From contig DHKY01000004.1 in NCBI GenBank assembly GCA_002404995.1, positions 212,613-276,612 of the forward strand: 64,000 nucleotides of DNA, given 5' to 3'. Under the pieces are notes generated by a model. That model was not told the origin of the DNA. It saw only the letters and a list, made by a program, of their open reading frames with translations, and searched no databases. Source of the stretch: Caryophanales bacterium UBA4682 (lineage in GTDB: Bacteria; Bacillota_I; Bacilli_A; RFN20; CAG-288). A program made the translations under genes and the position numbers. Positions 27,381 to 36,241 of the stretch are shown one piece after another; position 1 is the first letter of the stretch, and each line of letters starts with the position of its first letter.

Positions 27381-30239
27381 ATGAAAAAAAGAAATAATAT
27401 TAAGTCCAGTCAGAACAATAAGGACGTATTTAGCAAAATAAATTTAAAATTCCCAGAGCATGGCAGGATTGGAATACAAGGTTTGATCGAAATCGAAGTT
27501 AATGATTTTTCTCAGATTTTACTTTGCTTTCAAAAACCGACTGCGGGTTCTATTTGGATAGATGGAGAAGATATTCTCTCTTATAGCAAAGAACAAGCAG
27601 AAGAGTATCGCAGAGACAAGATCGGATTGCTTTTGAAAGATTCTAGGATGCAGCTGTCATTGAACGTTCTAGAGAATGTAGAGTATCCTCTTTGGCTGAA
27701 AAATGACAAACAAGCAGAGACAAAAGCAAAGAAAGCACTTGAAGATTTCGGCCTATCTTCCTTAAGTCAGAAGAAGCCTTTTGAGCTTTCTAAAAAAGAA
27801 CTCCAGGAGGCTTCCTTGGCACGCTGCATTGCGAAACAAGCGAAAGTAATCCTGGTGGAGGACCCCTATTCATATCTTTTAAAAAGAGACGCCGAACTTA
27901 TTACTTCTCTTTTGAAAGAGCAATCGAAAGAAAGACTGGTCCTGGTTTTTGGACAAAAGGAAACTATTTTGGATGTTTGTGATTCTAAAATTGTTTTTGA
28001 AAATGGAAAACTCGTTTCAAATCCATTGGCTGAAACAAAACAAAGCGATTATAAGAAACCTTCCCAGAAGGCCCATTTAGGTTTCAAAGAAATCGTACGT
28101 TCTTTGATTACAAATCTGAAATTATCAAAGACTCTCCTTGCCTTCACTATTTTTGTCACCAGTGCATGTCTTGCACTATCTGGAGTCTATGGTAGTCTTA
28201 TTTCTTATAATAACAGTGATAGGATTGCTGATGGAATTCTTCATGATAAGGATGATTTTCTTTCCATCAAGAACAATTATTACATCGATACCAACGGACT
28301 ATCCACTGATTGCCGGAGCTTTTCAGAAGAAAAGGCTGCCGCCTTAGAAAAGGAACTTGGTTACCCGCTATTAAAGATCGTAAATGACCAATACGATGAG
28401 ATTCAATTTGATGAAACCATCATTTTCGAAAAAAAAACAGAAGCAGGAACCATCAACATCCATACCTACTACGATAATCAGAAATATAATCAAGCACTAC
28501 GTTTTTGTACAATTGATTCTAGGGATTCTCTCCCAAAAGGTTATAGTCTCCTAAGCGGAAGACTTCCTTCCAATGATAAAGAAGTCAGGATAACAGATTT
28601 CCAATTCGATGGGATCAACGAAATCAGGAGCAGGAACAATAGCAATTATAAAGGACTTGATTATCAATCAATATTAGGTAAGAACTTGTCCCTGGTTTGG
28701 GTTAAGGATTATGTTTGCAGGAATCTTTCAATTGTAGGTGTCCTAGATACTGCCTACGATGGCAAAGATTTTGAACAATATAAGAACTATTGCCTCAAAA
28801 ATAAAATCACATCAGAACAGGAATTATCGAAAGAAGCAGATAAGCTCGAAAGCTGGAAGCAATCTTCCTATATAAACCTTTTCTTCGTCAGTCCAAATAC
28901 ATTAGATTCCCTGAAGAATTCCACTTATCAAAAATGGGGGAACTATCTTTTCTTAGATGGGAGATATCTTCAACCGGGAACTTCTGGAGTAACATACATA
29001 AATTATCTGTCTAGTCAGAATCAAAACAATATCGTCCTCTTCAAGGACAGCAGTTTCGAAAGAGAAGACTTTATCACAAGGTGCTTATCCGTATATCTTT
29101 CGACAATCGACGATACCGATGAGAGGAAGAGCATCCATAGTATCACTGTTCCCAAGAGATTCCTTGGAAAGAATGCAGAGAATGACTATGTCTATACAGG
29201 ATCAGCTTATGACTTCTTCCGTAACATACTGGATATTCCGATTCATTCCTATGCCGTAGAGCATTACAAAGAAGCCTACGAAAATAATTACTTTGATACT
29301 GTTTATTATACAAAGTATTATTATTCGTCAACTAAGCAGGATATCCCTTCCACAATTCCGGAAAATGATAAACTTTCAATTTATGAGTCCTATCTTGCTG
29401 ATTATGTCATAAGCGGAAGACCAAACTATGCTTCCTCCCATACGCTGGACGAATTTACTTCGATTTCATCCTCTGCCAGCGAAATTCTTTCCTACTATAT
29501 GGATATTTATTCGGATTCGGTTTTCAAGAAACGAAATAGGACTTTTGAAAAATATAATTCTGAGAGTGAACAGACTGAAAAGATACCTTTTGTTATTGCA
29601 GGCCTCACCTTACCAAGGCGGTCGAATAATTACTACAATCCGATAAGGAAGAAAGAAAAACTAACAGAACTCTTTCCAGACAGCTGTGCGGTCTATGATT
29701 CAGTCAGGACTACAAGTGAATCCAGCAGCAAAAAAATCAAGCAGTTTGCAGAATTCTTAGACAAGGACTATACGCCTGGCTTTAAAGTCACATTCACGAA
29801 TTCCGGGGCATCCATTGAATATAGGAAAGAGAAGAAAGCTATTGTTAGCAAATGTGCCTTAATCCTAGCTATCTTATTTCTTATTGCATCCTTAATTCTT
29901 CAGTTTGTTCTGTTCCGAACTATGTTCTTCCGTCTTTCTATCGATGCCCAATATCAGAAAGAGATGGGCACACCGGATAAAGAAATCCGGAAAGAAGCTC
30001 TCCTGCCTCTGCTAATAGTATCACTGTCTTCATTCCTTATTTCAATTGTCTTAAATTACTTGATTCTTGTCATCATAAGAGCATCCTTACCATCTTATCC
30101 TTTATTTGGATTCATCTATCCAGACTATATCGTATTCTTAGTAATTCTTGGTCTCAGTCTAGTTATTGCAGCCCTTACCTCCTTCCAGCCTTTAAGGAAA
30201 CTGAAAAGTAAGGTTCATTCCGTTACAGCTTGGTATTGA
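27381..30239 (+). CDS. Decayed ABC ATPase domain fused to FtsX/MacB-type permease (module 1)
   Basis: A 952-residue protein starting 4 bases after the secreted-protein gene. Residues ~1-235 follow the outline of a MacB/LolD-type ATPase: SIWIDGEDILSYSKEQAEEYRRDKIG and LARCIAKQAKVILVEDPYSYL are in register, but Walker A is GLIEIEVND, the signature is LSKKELQEA, Walker B ends in VEDP and the H-loop His is Gln. It should not hydrolyse ATP. Then comes a first helix (~255-280), a ~540-residue extracytoplasmic region with GRLPSNDKEVMITDFQF, and three C-terminal helices, the MacB/FtsX topology. It pairs with the secreted protein upstream. It may export, anchor or sense that protein; the energy source, if any, must be another ATPase. 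Confidence 0.7.
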   Translation: MKKRNNIKSSQNNKDVFSKINLKFPEHGRIGIQGLIEIEVNDFSQILLCFQKPTAGSIWIDGEDILSYSKEQAEEYRRDKIGLLLKDSRMQLSLNVLENVEYPLWLKNDKQAETKAKKALEDFGLSSLSQKKPFELSKKELQEASLARCIAKQAKVILVEDPYSYLLKRDAELITSLLKEQSKERLVLVFGQKETILDVCDSKIVFENGKLVSNPLAETKQSDYKKPSQKAHLGFKEIVRSLITNLKLSKTLLAFTIFVTSACLALSGVYGSLISYNNSDRIADGILHDKDDFLSIKNNYYIDTNGLSTDCRSFSEEKAAALEKELGYPLLKIVNDQYDEIQFDETIIFEKKTEAGTINIHTYYDNQKYNQALRFCTIDSRDSLPKGYSLLSGRLPSNDKEVRITDFQFDGINEIRSRNNSNYKGLDYQSILGKNLSLVWVKDYVCRNLSIVGVLDTAYDGKDFEQYKNYCLKNKITSEQELSKEADKLESWKQSSYINLFFVSPNTLDSLKNSTYQKWGNYLFLDGRYLQPGTSGVTYINYLSSQNQNNIVLFKDSSFEREDFITRCLSVYLSTIDDTDERKSIHSITVPKRFLGKNAENDYVYTGSAYDFFRNILDIPIHSYAVEHYKEAYENNYFDTVYYTKYYYSSTKQDIPSTIPENDKLSIYESYLADYVISGRPNYASSHTLDEFTSISSSASEILSYYMDIYSDSVFKKRNRTFEKYNSESEQTEKIPFVIAGLTLPRRSNNYYNPIRKKEKLTELFPDSCAVYDSVRTTSESSSKKIKQFAEFLDKDYTPGFKVTFTNSGASIEYRKEKKAIVSKCALILAILFLIASLILQFVLFRTMFFRLSIDAQYQKEMGTPDKEIRKEALLPLLIVSLSSFLISIVLNYLILVIIRASLPSYPLFGFIYPDYIVFLVILGLSLVIAALTSFQPLRKLKSKVHSVTAWY

Positions 30240-30532
30240 TCTGAAAAGAATATATTGCTCCTGATTGCAGAATGCTTCACGTTTTCTACGACTTCTCCAG
30301 TGCAACCGTTTGAAGAACATTTTCCGAGTCAGTTTTCAATGATTCATTGATGTCCGTTCTCTGATGAGAATAAATAGCACTATAGGAATACTTGTATTTC
30401 TTACTTTTGGATATTTTCACGTCTCGAAGCATCCTCAAAATCACGATACGGTTATGTTCCTGCTTTTTCAAAAAAATATTCTCTATATTCTATTATTCCT
30501 ATTGATATCTTAGGGATTCTTAATACGGCTTA
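30240..30532. other. Intergenic stretch upstream of the protease promoter
   Basis: AT-rich. A minus-strand open frame of about 60 codons (TTG start, 30471-30286) has no ribosome site and no recognisable product. I see no repeat, terminator or RNA gene. Confidence 0.45.
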
Positions 30533-30561
30533 TTGAATTATGTTTTTTTAAGATTTATAAT
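30533..30561 (+). promoter_or_regulatory. Promoter of the subtilisin-like protease and lipoprotein genes
   Basis: TTGAAT (30533-30538), 17-base spacer, consensus TATAAT (30556-30561), then AAAGGAGG (30573-30580) and a GTG start at 30589. Confidence 0.75.
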
Positions 30562-30588
30562 TACACAAAAATAAAGGAGGAATATGGA

Positions 30589-32340
30589 GTGAAACGCTTT
30601 AGGCAAAAATTAGCTTTCATATTATTTCTATTTTCTTGCTGTAATATCAAGAACACTAATAATTTTAACAATATTCCTATCACAAACGCCTGTTTTCAAG
30701 GTGATGAAATTTCGTTTAATGATAATAACGAAGAACAAGGTAAGTTTGACCACTCAGAGCTTTCTTTCATGGTTCCAAATAACTTTAATTCTTCGGAAAT
30801 AATATCAAACTATGAGAATAATTCGAGTTATGACCAGTCTCCCAAGGCGTTAGACGAATATCTTCATGAGGCAGCAAACAAATACTATTTCAACTTAAAA
30901 GACAACCTAATTAATGACTATCATTTGAATATTCAAAATCTAAAAGATTTAAATATCCCATATCCTTGTTTTACATTCTTCTTCTCTAAAGTTATTTCAG
31001 ATCAAAACATACAAAGCTTGTTAGAAGAAATTAATCTTTACTCCATTCCTACGGATTGGGTGATATCAGCCATTAACATTTATTCCAAAGAGATTTCTCC
31101 AGACAAAAGTATTTCTGCTCCGAATCCTGATTCCTCTTTTGGAAAAGCAATTAGTCACACTGGTCTAAACTATGCTACTTCTTTGAATGATGACTGGCCT
31201 TCTATCGGCATTTTAGAATCAATTTCCAGCCAACATTTATTAACCAAAGAGAATTCCTACGACTATGGAAACCATATATTTGACAATGGCATAGATTGGC
31301 GCCAATATTCTCATATCAGTAAAGTAGCTTCTATTATCACTGGCGAGAAAGGACTCTGTAAAGGTGCTCCGCTTTATTGTTACTTATCAGACTTCTCTAT
31401 TGAAAATATATTTGAAAATTTAAAGGAGAGGGCCAAAAATAGGGTTAAAGTTGTAAATAGGAGTTTTCATATCGTCAACTATGACAGCCATATTTCAAGT
31501 ACTCTTGAGAAAATGCCGACGCTTTTTGATAAATTTTCTAAAGAGCAAAACATTCTAATTGTAGCTGCTTCAGGGAATATCTCTGACGACGAAAGTGATA
31601 GAATCAGTCCTCCTGGTTCTTGCTATAATGCAATAACAGTTGGATCTACTGACATTACCGGAAGCAAAGTATCTGATTTTTCAAAGTATAAAACTTATCG
31701 TACTTACCATATTAAGCCTGATGTCGTTGCACCAGGAGAATTCAATATTCCATTCGACGATTCTTTTGTACGGGGGACAAGCTTTTCCACCCCAATTGTA
31801 ACATCAGAAGTAGCAACACTCATGAAAAACTATCCTTTTCTTCAAAAACACCCTGAAAAAGTGTTTGCATTGCTCTGTGCTTCCTCTTGGCCCAAAGAAT
31901 TAGAGTCTCATGCAAATGAAAATCTGGCAAATCGTGCAGGATTTAACCAACAATTTGGAGCTGGTATGATTAACTATTGTTCTGCCGCTAATAACATAAA
32001 TAACGTTGCCGGTTTCAATCTTGAAAATAGCCAAACAAGTTTTAGAACAAAGGTGTTCCATATAGACAAGTACTCTTCGTTTATAGCCTCCGCCTTTTGG
32101 CTTGCCGAAGCAAAAGCAAATGGAAACACTTTTGCTGAGTTTTTCTCAGATTATGATTTTTATCTCTATTCTTCTGATGATAAATTATTGACTAGTTCCT
32201 GCACAGAAAAGACAAATGTTGAACGAGTAGAAACTTATTTGCCCAAGGGAGACTACTATTTAAAACTTTTAAAAAAATCAGTTAAAAAGACAACAGATCC
32301 TGATAGCGGTGCAATCGCTTGGTGTATTACAGAAATATAA
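30589..32340 (+). CDS. Secreted subtilisin-like (S8) serine protease, Glu in place of the catalytic Asp
   Basis: A 583-residue exported protein with a signal or lipoprotein-like leader (KLAFILFLFSCC). The S8 core spans about residues 200-430: IGILES (Glu210 where Asp is expected), SHISKVASIITG (His242), VVNMSFHIVN, VAASGN (Asn330, oxyanion) and VRGTSFSTPIVTSEVATL (Ser398). NMSF is the classical subtilisin motif and its Met is AGG, in a run with two other AGG codons. Some S8 relatives do carry Glu at the Asp site, so activity is possible. The GTG start is 8 bases after AAAGGAGG; an ATG 5 bases earlier closes after two codons. It precedes a lipoprotein gene and follows module 1, so it may process its products. 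Confidence 0.8.
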   Translation: MKRFRQKLAFILFLFSCCNIKNTNNFNNIPITNACFQGDEISFNDNNEEQGKFDHSELSFMVPNNFNSSEIISNYENNSSYDQSPKALDEYLHEAANKYYFNLKDNLINDYHLNIQNLKDLNIPYPCFTFFFSKVISDQNIQSLLEEINLYSIPTDWVISAINIYSKEISPDKSISAPNPDSSFGKAISHTGLNYATSLNDDWPSIGILESISSQHLLTKENSYDYGNHIFDNGIDWRQYSHISKVASIITGEKGLCKGAPLYCYLSDFSIENIFENLKERAKNRVKVVNRSFHIVNYDSHISSTLEKMPTLFDKFSKEQNILIVAASGNISDDESDRISPPGSCYNAITVGSTDITGSKVSDFSKYKTYRTYHIKPDVVAPGEFNIPFDDSFVRGTSFSTPIVTSEVATLMKNYPFLQKHPEKVFALLCASSWPKELESHANENLANRAGFNQQFGAGMINYCSAANNINNVAGFNLENSQTSFRTKVFHIDKYSSFIASAFWLAEAKANGNTFAEFFSDYDFYLYSSDDKLLTSSCTEKTNVERVETYLPKGDYYLKLLKKSVKKTTDPDSGAIAWCITEI

Positions 32341-32357
32341 AAAAGGAGAGAGGTAAA

Positions 32358-32864
32358 ATGAAAAAGAAAATTCTAGTATTTGCTCTTTGCTGTAGTTTGT
32401 TTACTGCATGCAAGCAACAAGAAAATCCTGCAAAAGAAACCTTCCTATATTCCAACATCAATTACTTAAATATCCTTGAGAATCAATCCGGTTTAAACAA
32501 TAAGGAAATCTACGGAACGAGTTTTTATATTGACTTCAATGATGATTTCGATTCGCGGAAAATCACCGATGATTATCTAGCTGAACATCCAGATGATTAC
32601 GCTGGAAGCAGCAAATACCTTTGTGAAAGGTTACACTGTCACTACACTATCCGTAGATTAGAAATAAGGCAGAAATATGCAAGGACTTTCGACCACTTTT
32701 CCAACATTGAAACTGGTCTTCCAAGGATTGTCTATACCTATAGTGAAAAATTGACAATTGATGAAATAAACGAGGTCATTCAGAAAAACAATTTTCAGCG
32801 CTTACCAAAAACCGATTATGCTATCAGTGTCCTGTATGAAAGGGATCTGTGCGTACTGGACTAA
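32358..32864 (+). CDS. Small predicted lipoprotein
   Basis: A 168-residue protein with a clear lipoprotein signal: MKKKILVFALCCSLFTACKQQ, lipobox LFTAC at Cys19. The mature part is charged and Tyr/Asn rich with no known motif. It follows the protease gene by 17 bases with AAAGGAGAGAGG before the ATG, hence one transcript. A role with the protease (anchor, inhibitor or substrate) is conceivable but unsupported. An upstream in-frame ATG at 32319 lies inside the protease gene and is rejected. Confidence 0.7.
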   Translation: MKKKILVFALCCSLFTACKQQENPAKETFLYSNINYLNILENQSGLNNKEIYGTSFYIDFNDDFDSRKITDDYLAEHPDDYAGSSKYLCERLHCHYTIRRLEIRQKYARTFDHFSNIETGLPRIVYTYSEKLTIDEINEVIQKNNFQRLPKTDYAISVLYERDLCVLD

Positions 32865-32958
32865 CAGAATCTCCTGTTTTCCAGTTTTGATTAGCTATAA
32901 GCCACCACATATTTCTTCTGATGGCAGAGCAGATAAGCTTTTCGTTTATATGCAATAG

Positions 32959-32993
32959 AAAAATCCGGCAGCGGTTGTTCTGCCGGATTTTCT
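32959..32993. terminator. Bidirectional terminator between the lipoprotein gene and the feo operon
   Basis: Stem AAAATCCGGCAG / CTGCCGGATTTT with an 8-base loop, flanked by A and T runs; it lies between converging genes. Confidence 0.85.
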
Positions 32994-33020
32994 TTATTGG
33001 AGGTATGTAACTGAAATGAG

Positions 33021-33284
33021 TCAGTTATCAGCTTTCTTTTTGGATTCTTCCTTATCCCTTTTCTCAAGCTGGCGCTTTTTCTTTAACGCCTTCTTTTGCT
33101 GTCTTTTCTTTTCTCCTTTGTATCGGAGCCTTAAGTACTTCCTTTCTTCTTTCGGATCTTCGTCTTCCGTAAGACGATGACCTTTGCTTTTACGATAGGC
33201 AAGATAGATGATAATAGCAAGAAAGGCAACTAATACGACAGCAAGAATTGTGATGGTTAACGCAAGGGAAGAGGAAAGAATCAT
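33021..33284 (-). CDS. Small FeoB-associated membrane protein
   Basis: An 87-residue protein with one N-terminal membrane helix (ALTITILAVVLVAFLAIIIYLAY) and a strongly basic tail (many Lys, Arg and Glu). Its ATG overlaps the feoB stop (ATGA). It occupies the place of the Cys-rich FeoB-associated membrane proteins of other Firmicutes but has no Cys. A role in the Feo complex is inferred from position only. Confidence 0.65.
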   Translation of the reverse strand: MILSSSLALTITILAVVLVAFLAIIIYLAYRKSKGHRLTEDEDPKEERKYLRLRYKGEKKRQQKKALKKKRQLEKRDKEESKKKADN

Positions 33285-35644
33285 GCAGCAGCAGCTTCCT
33301 TAGCAGCCTGTTTCTTCCAGTAGTTCTTGTTGTAGAAGTGAAGTCCGACAAGAGCTAAGGCAATGACAGGCAGAGTGATAGCAAGAGTCCAGGCCCATTC
33401 GATGGAGATGTAGGTGAGGCAGCCCATGACATAGGAAGTACCAATCCAGAAGGCAAGAGTTCCAAGATAGGATTTACGGTTGACAGACTCGCCTTTCCTT
33501 GTAGCGACAGAGGCAAAGCAAGGAATCGTAGTCCTGTTGAAGACAGCGAAGGCAGTCAGAGAAGCAGCATCAATCGTATGAGCACCAGTGGAAGTAAGCT
33601 GAGCAGCTTTGACAATGTCAGCGAATCCACCAACTGCTTCAACGCCATTGGCAGCTAAGATGCTCTGAACCTGATTCCTGGCAGAGAGCTGTTCCATCGT
33701 AGAAGTGACAGCTTCCTTTGCAACAATACCCTGAATCGAGCTGACAGCGAAGGTCCAGGCAAGGCTTCCGCCCTGTAAGTTTCCGAATCCCATCGGAGTG
33801 AAGATAGGAGCAATGATCTGACCGATATGGCAGAGGATGGAAGCAGAATCGTCTAAGACACCTTCCGTACCAGGAATGAATGTCCAGGTCGGAGTGAACG
33901 ACTGTAAGAACCAGATAAGAATCGTAGAAGCGAAGATAATCGTGAAGGCTTTCTTGATGTAATGCTTTCCTTTATCCCAGACATGGATAAGAAGAGCATG
34001 GATCTGCGGAAGATGATAGCTCGGAAGCTCCATGATGAACGGAGGAACCTTTTCACGCTGAGTAGTTTCATTCCTTGCGATAACAGCGACAATCGCAATG
34101 ACAAATCCAAGCCTATAGACTAAGAAAGTGAATAATCCAGAATCGAATCCTGCAGCTTCTGCAACGGCATCAGCGATAACTGCAAGGAAGGTTGCTTTTG
34201 CACCACAGGTGAAGAACGGAATAACACGCCTTGTCTTTGTTCTTTCTTTATCAGAGGCAAGCGTACGTGTGTTGATAATAGCCGGAACGCCGCATCCAAG
34301 ACCCATAATCCTAGGAATAAAGGCACGTCCGGAGACACCGAAACGACGGAAAGCACGATCCAAAACGAATGCGATACGAGCCCTGTAACCAGAGTCTTCC
34401 CTTAAAGCGAAGAAGGCAAAGAGAACCCTGATGAGCGGAACAAATCCGATAACGGCTGCAATACCATTTAAGATACCATCATAGATAAAGCTGGTGAGCC
34501 ATTCCGGTGAACCGGCAGCGACAAGTCCCTTCTGAATCGCAAGGCAGATAAGACCCTGTAATCCATTATCATTTCCATCGCCAATCAGGCTTTGGAAGAA
34601 GGTACCAATGGAATGGAGGCCATCTTCAGACCAGAAGAGCCCATCGAAGACAGCAACCGGATCACCATCACCGACTGTAATCTTAATCAGTCCATGATAG
34701 CCTTCGCCGAAATTGACACCCCTAGCATGTAGATAGAAGAGGTCATCTGCAAAGGTAAAGTGGAAGACTAAGAAGAGCCTGACAATCCTAATTGGGAAGG
34801 CAGCCCATTTGTTGGTCAGAACTTTATCAATCTTATCGGATAACGATAGTTTCTTGCTTTCCTTAATCGGTGCACCCTTACGGCAGCCCTCTAATTGTTT
34901 GCTGATATATTTATAACGGAAATCCGCGCTGTTCGCTTCAAAGTCTTCTGCAGTAACGCCAAGCTTGCTGACAGCTTCATAGGCAACCTTGTTCTTCTGC
35001 TGCTCGATTTCATCTCCCTCTAACGCCTTGACGGCATGGAAGAGCGGATTCTCGATATTTTCATCTGCATACACCTTCTTGGCCTGTTCCAAGGTTGCAT
35101 TCAGGCTTCCGCCTGCCCAGCTGGACTTTCCTTCCCGCTTGGCCTTGGCAGCTTCAATCGCCTGTTTCCTTAATTCATCAAGATTCGTACGATGAAGTGC
35201 AGAGATTTCAACAACCGGAACACCAAGCCGTTTGCTCAGCTCTTTGGAGTCGATTGTCACGCCTGTATCTTTTAAGGCATCCATCCTGTTTAAGGCAATA
35301 ACAACAGGGACATCCATTTCAAGAATCTGAGTCGTCCTATAAAGGTTACGTTCGAGGTTCGTGGCATCAATGACATTGATGACACAATCTGGATGTTCTT
35401 CCAGGATGAAGTTACGGGAGATAACCTCTTCCGGAGTATACGGACTCCTGGAATAGATACCAGGGAGGTCGACAATCTCAGCTTTTCCGACTTCTTTATT
35501 CTGATAGGTTCCTTCCCGTTTTTCGACCGTAACACCCGGCCAGTTTCCAACATAGGCAGTAGATCCGGTCAAAGAGTTGAAAAGGGTCGTTTTACCGCAG
35601 TTCGGGTTGCCGGCAAGGGCAAAAGTTAATTTCTTTTCTTCCAT
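33281..35644 (-). CDS. feoB: Ferrous iron transporter FeoB
   Basis: GTPase-coupled Fe(II) importer of the plasma membrane. The 787-residue protein opens with the G domain: G1 GNPNCGKTTLFNSLTG, DLPGIYSMSPYTPEEV, G4 ALNMMDALKDTG and EISALHRTN. The membrane part has the two Gate motifs, the second with a Gly-Cys-Gly MGLGCGVP and FFTCGAKA. Conserved Met in YSMSPYT and NMMD is AGG (e.g. 35287-35285). It is the third gene of feoA-feoA-feoB-small protein. A metal-regulator operator sits at the operon promoter. Confidence 0.96.
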   Translation of the reverse strand: MEEKKLTFALAGNPNCGKTTLFNSLTGSTAYVGNWPGVTVEKREGTYQNKEVGKAEIVDLPGIYSRSPYTPEEVISRNFILEEHPDCVINVIDATNLERNLYRTTQILEMDVPVVIALNRMDALKDTGVTIDSKELSKRLGVPVVEISALHRTNLDELRKQAIEAAKAKREGKSSWAGGSLNATLEQAKKVYADENIENPLFHAVKALEGDEIEQQKNKVAYEAVSKLGVTAEDFEANSADFRYKYISKQLEGCRKGAPIKESKKLSLSDKIDKVLTNKWAAFPIRIVRLFLVFHFTFADDLFYLHARGVNFGEGYHGLIKITVGDGDPVAVFDGLFWSEDGLHSIGTFFQSLIGDGNDNGLQGLICLAIQKGLVAAGSPEWLTSFIYDGILNGIAAVIGFVPLIRVLFAFFALREDSGYRARIAFVLDRAFRRFGVSGRAFIPRIMGLGCGVPAIINTRTLASDKERTKTRRVIPFFTCGAKATFLAVIADAVAEAAGFDSGLFTFLVYRLGFVIAIVAVIARNETTQREKVPPFIMELPSYHLPQIHALLIHVWDKGKHYIKKAFTIIFASTILIWFLQSFTPTWTFIPGTEGVLDDSASILCHIGQIIAPIFTPMGFGNLQGGSLAWTFAVSSIQGIVAKEAVTSTMEQLSARNQVQSILAANGVEAVGGFADIVKAAQLTSTGAHTIDAASLTAFAVFNRTTIPCFASVATRKGESVNRKSYLGTLAFWIGTSYVMGCLTYISIEWAWTLAITLPVIALALVGLHFYNKNYWKKQAAKEAAAA

Positions 35645-35650
35645 GAATGA

Positions 35651-35935
35651 TTACTCCTCTTCATTGGTGAGAGCAGTGATTTTCCTGTTCACATTCTCAG
35701 CTTCGCTCTTGCGAAGTGTGAGTTCATATCCGCGGAGAGTAATCTCCACCGGATCTCCAAGCGGAGCTTTCTTGCGAAGGAAGACTTCCGCACCCGGAGT
35801 CAATCCCCTATCGAAGATTCTCCGGCGAAGGCGTCCTTCTCCGGACACCTTCTCGATGACTCCGCTTGCACCGACCGGTAACTGGTCGAGTGTTACGAAA
35901 TCACCGATTTTCAGTTCGTTTTCATCGTTTTCCAT
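35651..35935 (-). CDS. feoA: FeoA-family protein (second copy in operon)
   Basis: A 94-residue SH3-like FeoA protein: VTLDQLPVGASGVIEKVSGEG, RRRIFDRGLTPGAEVFLRKKAPLGDPVEITLRGYELTLRKSEA, the standard FeoA core. FeoA binds FeoB and tunes iron uptake. It lies 6 bases before feoB and 3 bases after the other feoA. Confidence 0.92.
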   Translation of the reverse strand: MENDENELKIGDFVTLDQLPVGASGVIEKVSGEGRLRRRIFDRGLTPGAEVFLRKKAPLGDPVEITLRGYELTLRKSEAENVNRKITALTNEEE

Positions 35936-35938
35936 ATA

Positions 35939-36166
35939 TTAATCGGTCCTTTCCTCAACACTAATGCGCGATGCAATCTGACGATCCAAGGCGAGTCGGG
36001 TATCTCCGATGCGAACAATCGTTCCGCTTGCTTCCTGTGACAGGACATGAAATTCGTGTCCTTCAACAACTCCGAGACTCGCTAGGTGTTTTTTCCTGTC
36101 GAGTGCTGCAGAGACATGCATAATACGATAGTTCTTTTCATTTTCCGCTAAGAATAATGGCATCAT
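35939..36166 (-). CDS. feoA: FeoA-family protein (first gene of feo operon)
   Basis: A 75-residue FeoA-like domain: AALDRKKHLASLGVVEGHEFHVLSQEASGTIVRIGDTRLALDRQIASRI. It opens the operon behind GGAGGG and the promoter/operator at 36184-36235. The tandem of two divergent FeoA proteins is common in Firmicutes feo operons. Confidence 0.88.
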   Translation of the reverse strand: MMPLFLAENEKNYRIMHVSAALDRKKHLASLGVVEGHEFHVLSQEASGTIVRIGDTRLALDRQIASRISVEERTD

Positions 36167-36183
36167 GAACCCTCCTTCAACTA

Positions 36184-36199
36184 GTTAGCTCTGGCTAAC
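36184..36199. promoter_or_regulatory. Operator at the feo promoter (DtxR-type dyad)
   Basis: GTTAGC-TCTG-GCTAAC, a perfect 6-4-6 inverted repeat like the half-sites of DtxR/IdeR boxes. It lies 7 bases downstream of the feo -10, over the predicted transcription start, an arrangement for repression. Confidence 0.75.
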
Positions 36200-36206
36200 A
36201 TGTGAT

Positions 36207-36235
36207 ATTTTAAGGCTGCTTTTTCTTCTTGTCAA
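36207..36235 (-). promoter_or_regulatory. Promoter of the feo operon
   Basis: Minus strand: consensus TTGACA (36235-36230), 17-base spacer, TAAAAT (36212-36207). Confidence 0.8.
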
Positions 36236-36241
36236 TAAAAA

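Noticed and set aside
30286..30471. Minus-strand 61-codon frame in the gap before the protease promoter
   Set aside because: TTG start, no ribosome site and no recognisable product; could be a remnant but nothing supports it.
30584..30592. Two-codon ATG GAG TGA frame overlapping the protease GTG start as a regulatory mini-gene
   Set aside because: Probably chance: the ribosome site spacing favours the GTG, and no conservation can be checked here.
35639..36180. Fusion or frameshift of the two short FeoA genes
   Set aside because: Each is a complete FeoA domain with its own start and stop; tandem FeoA is common.
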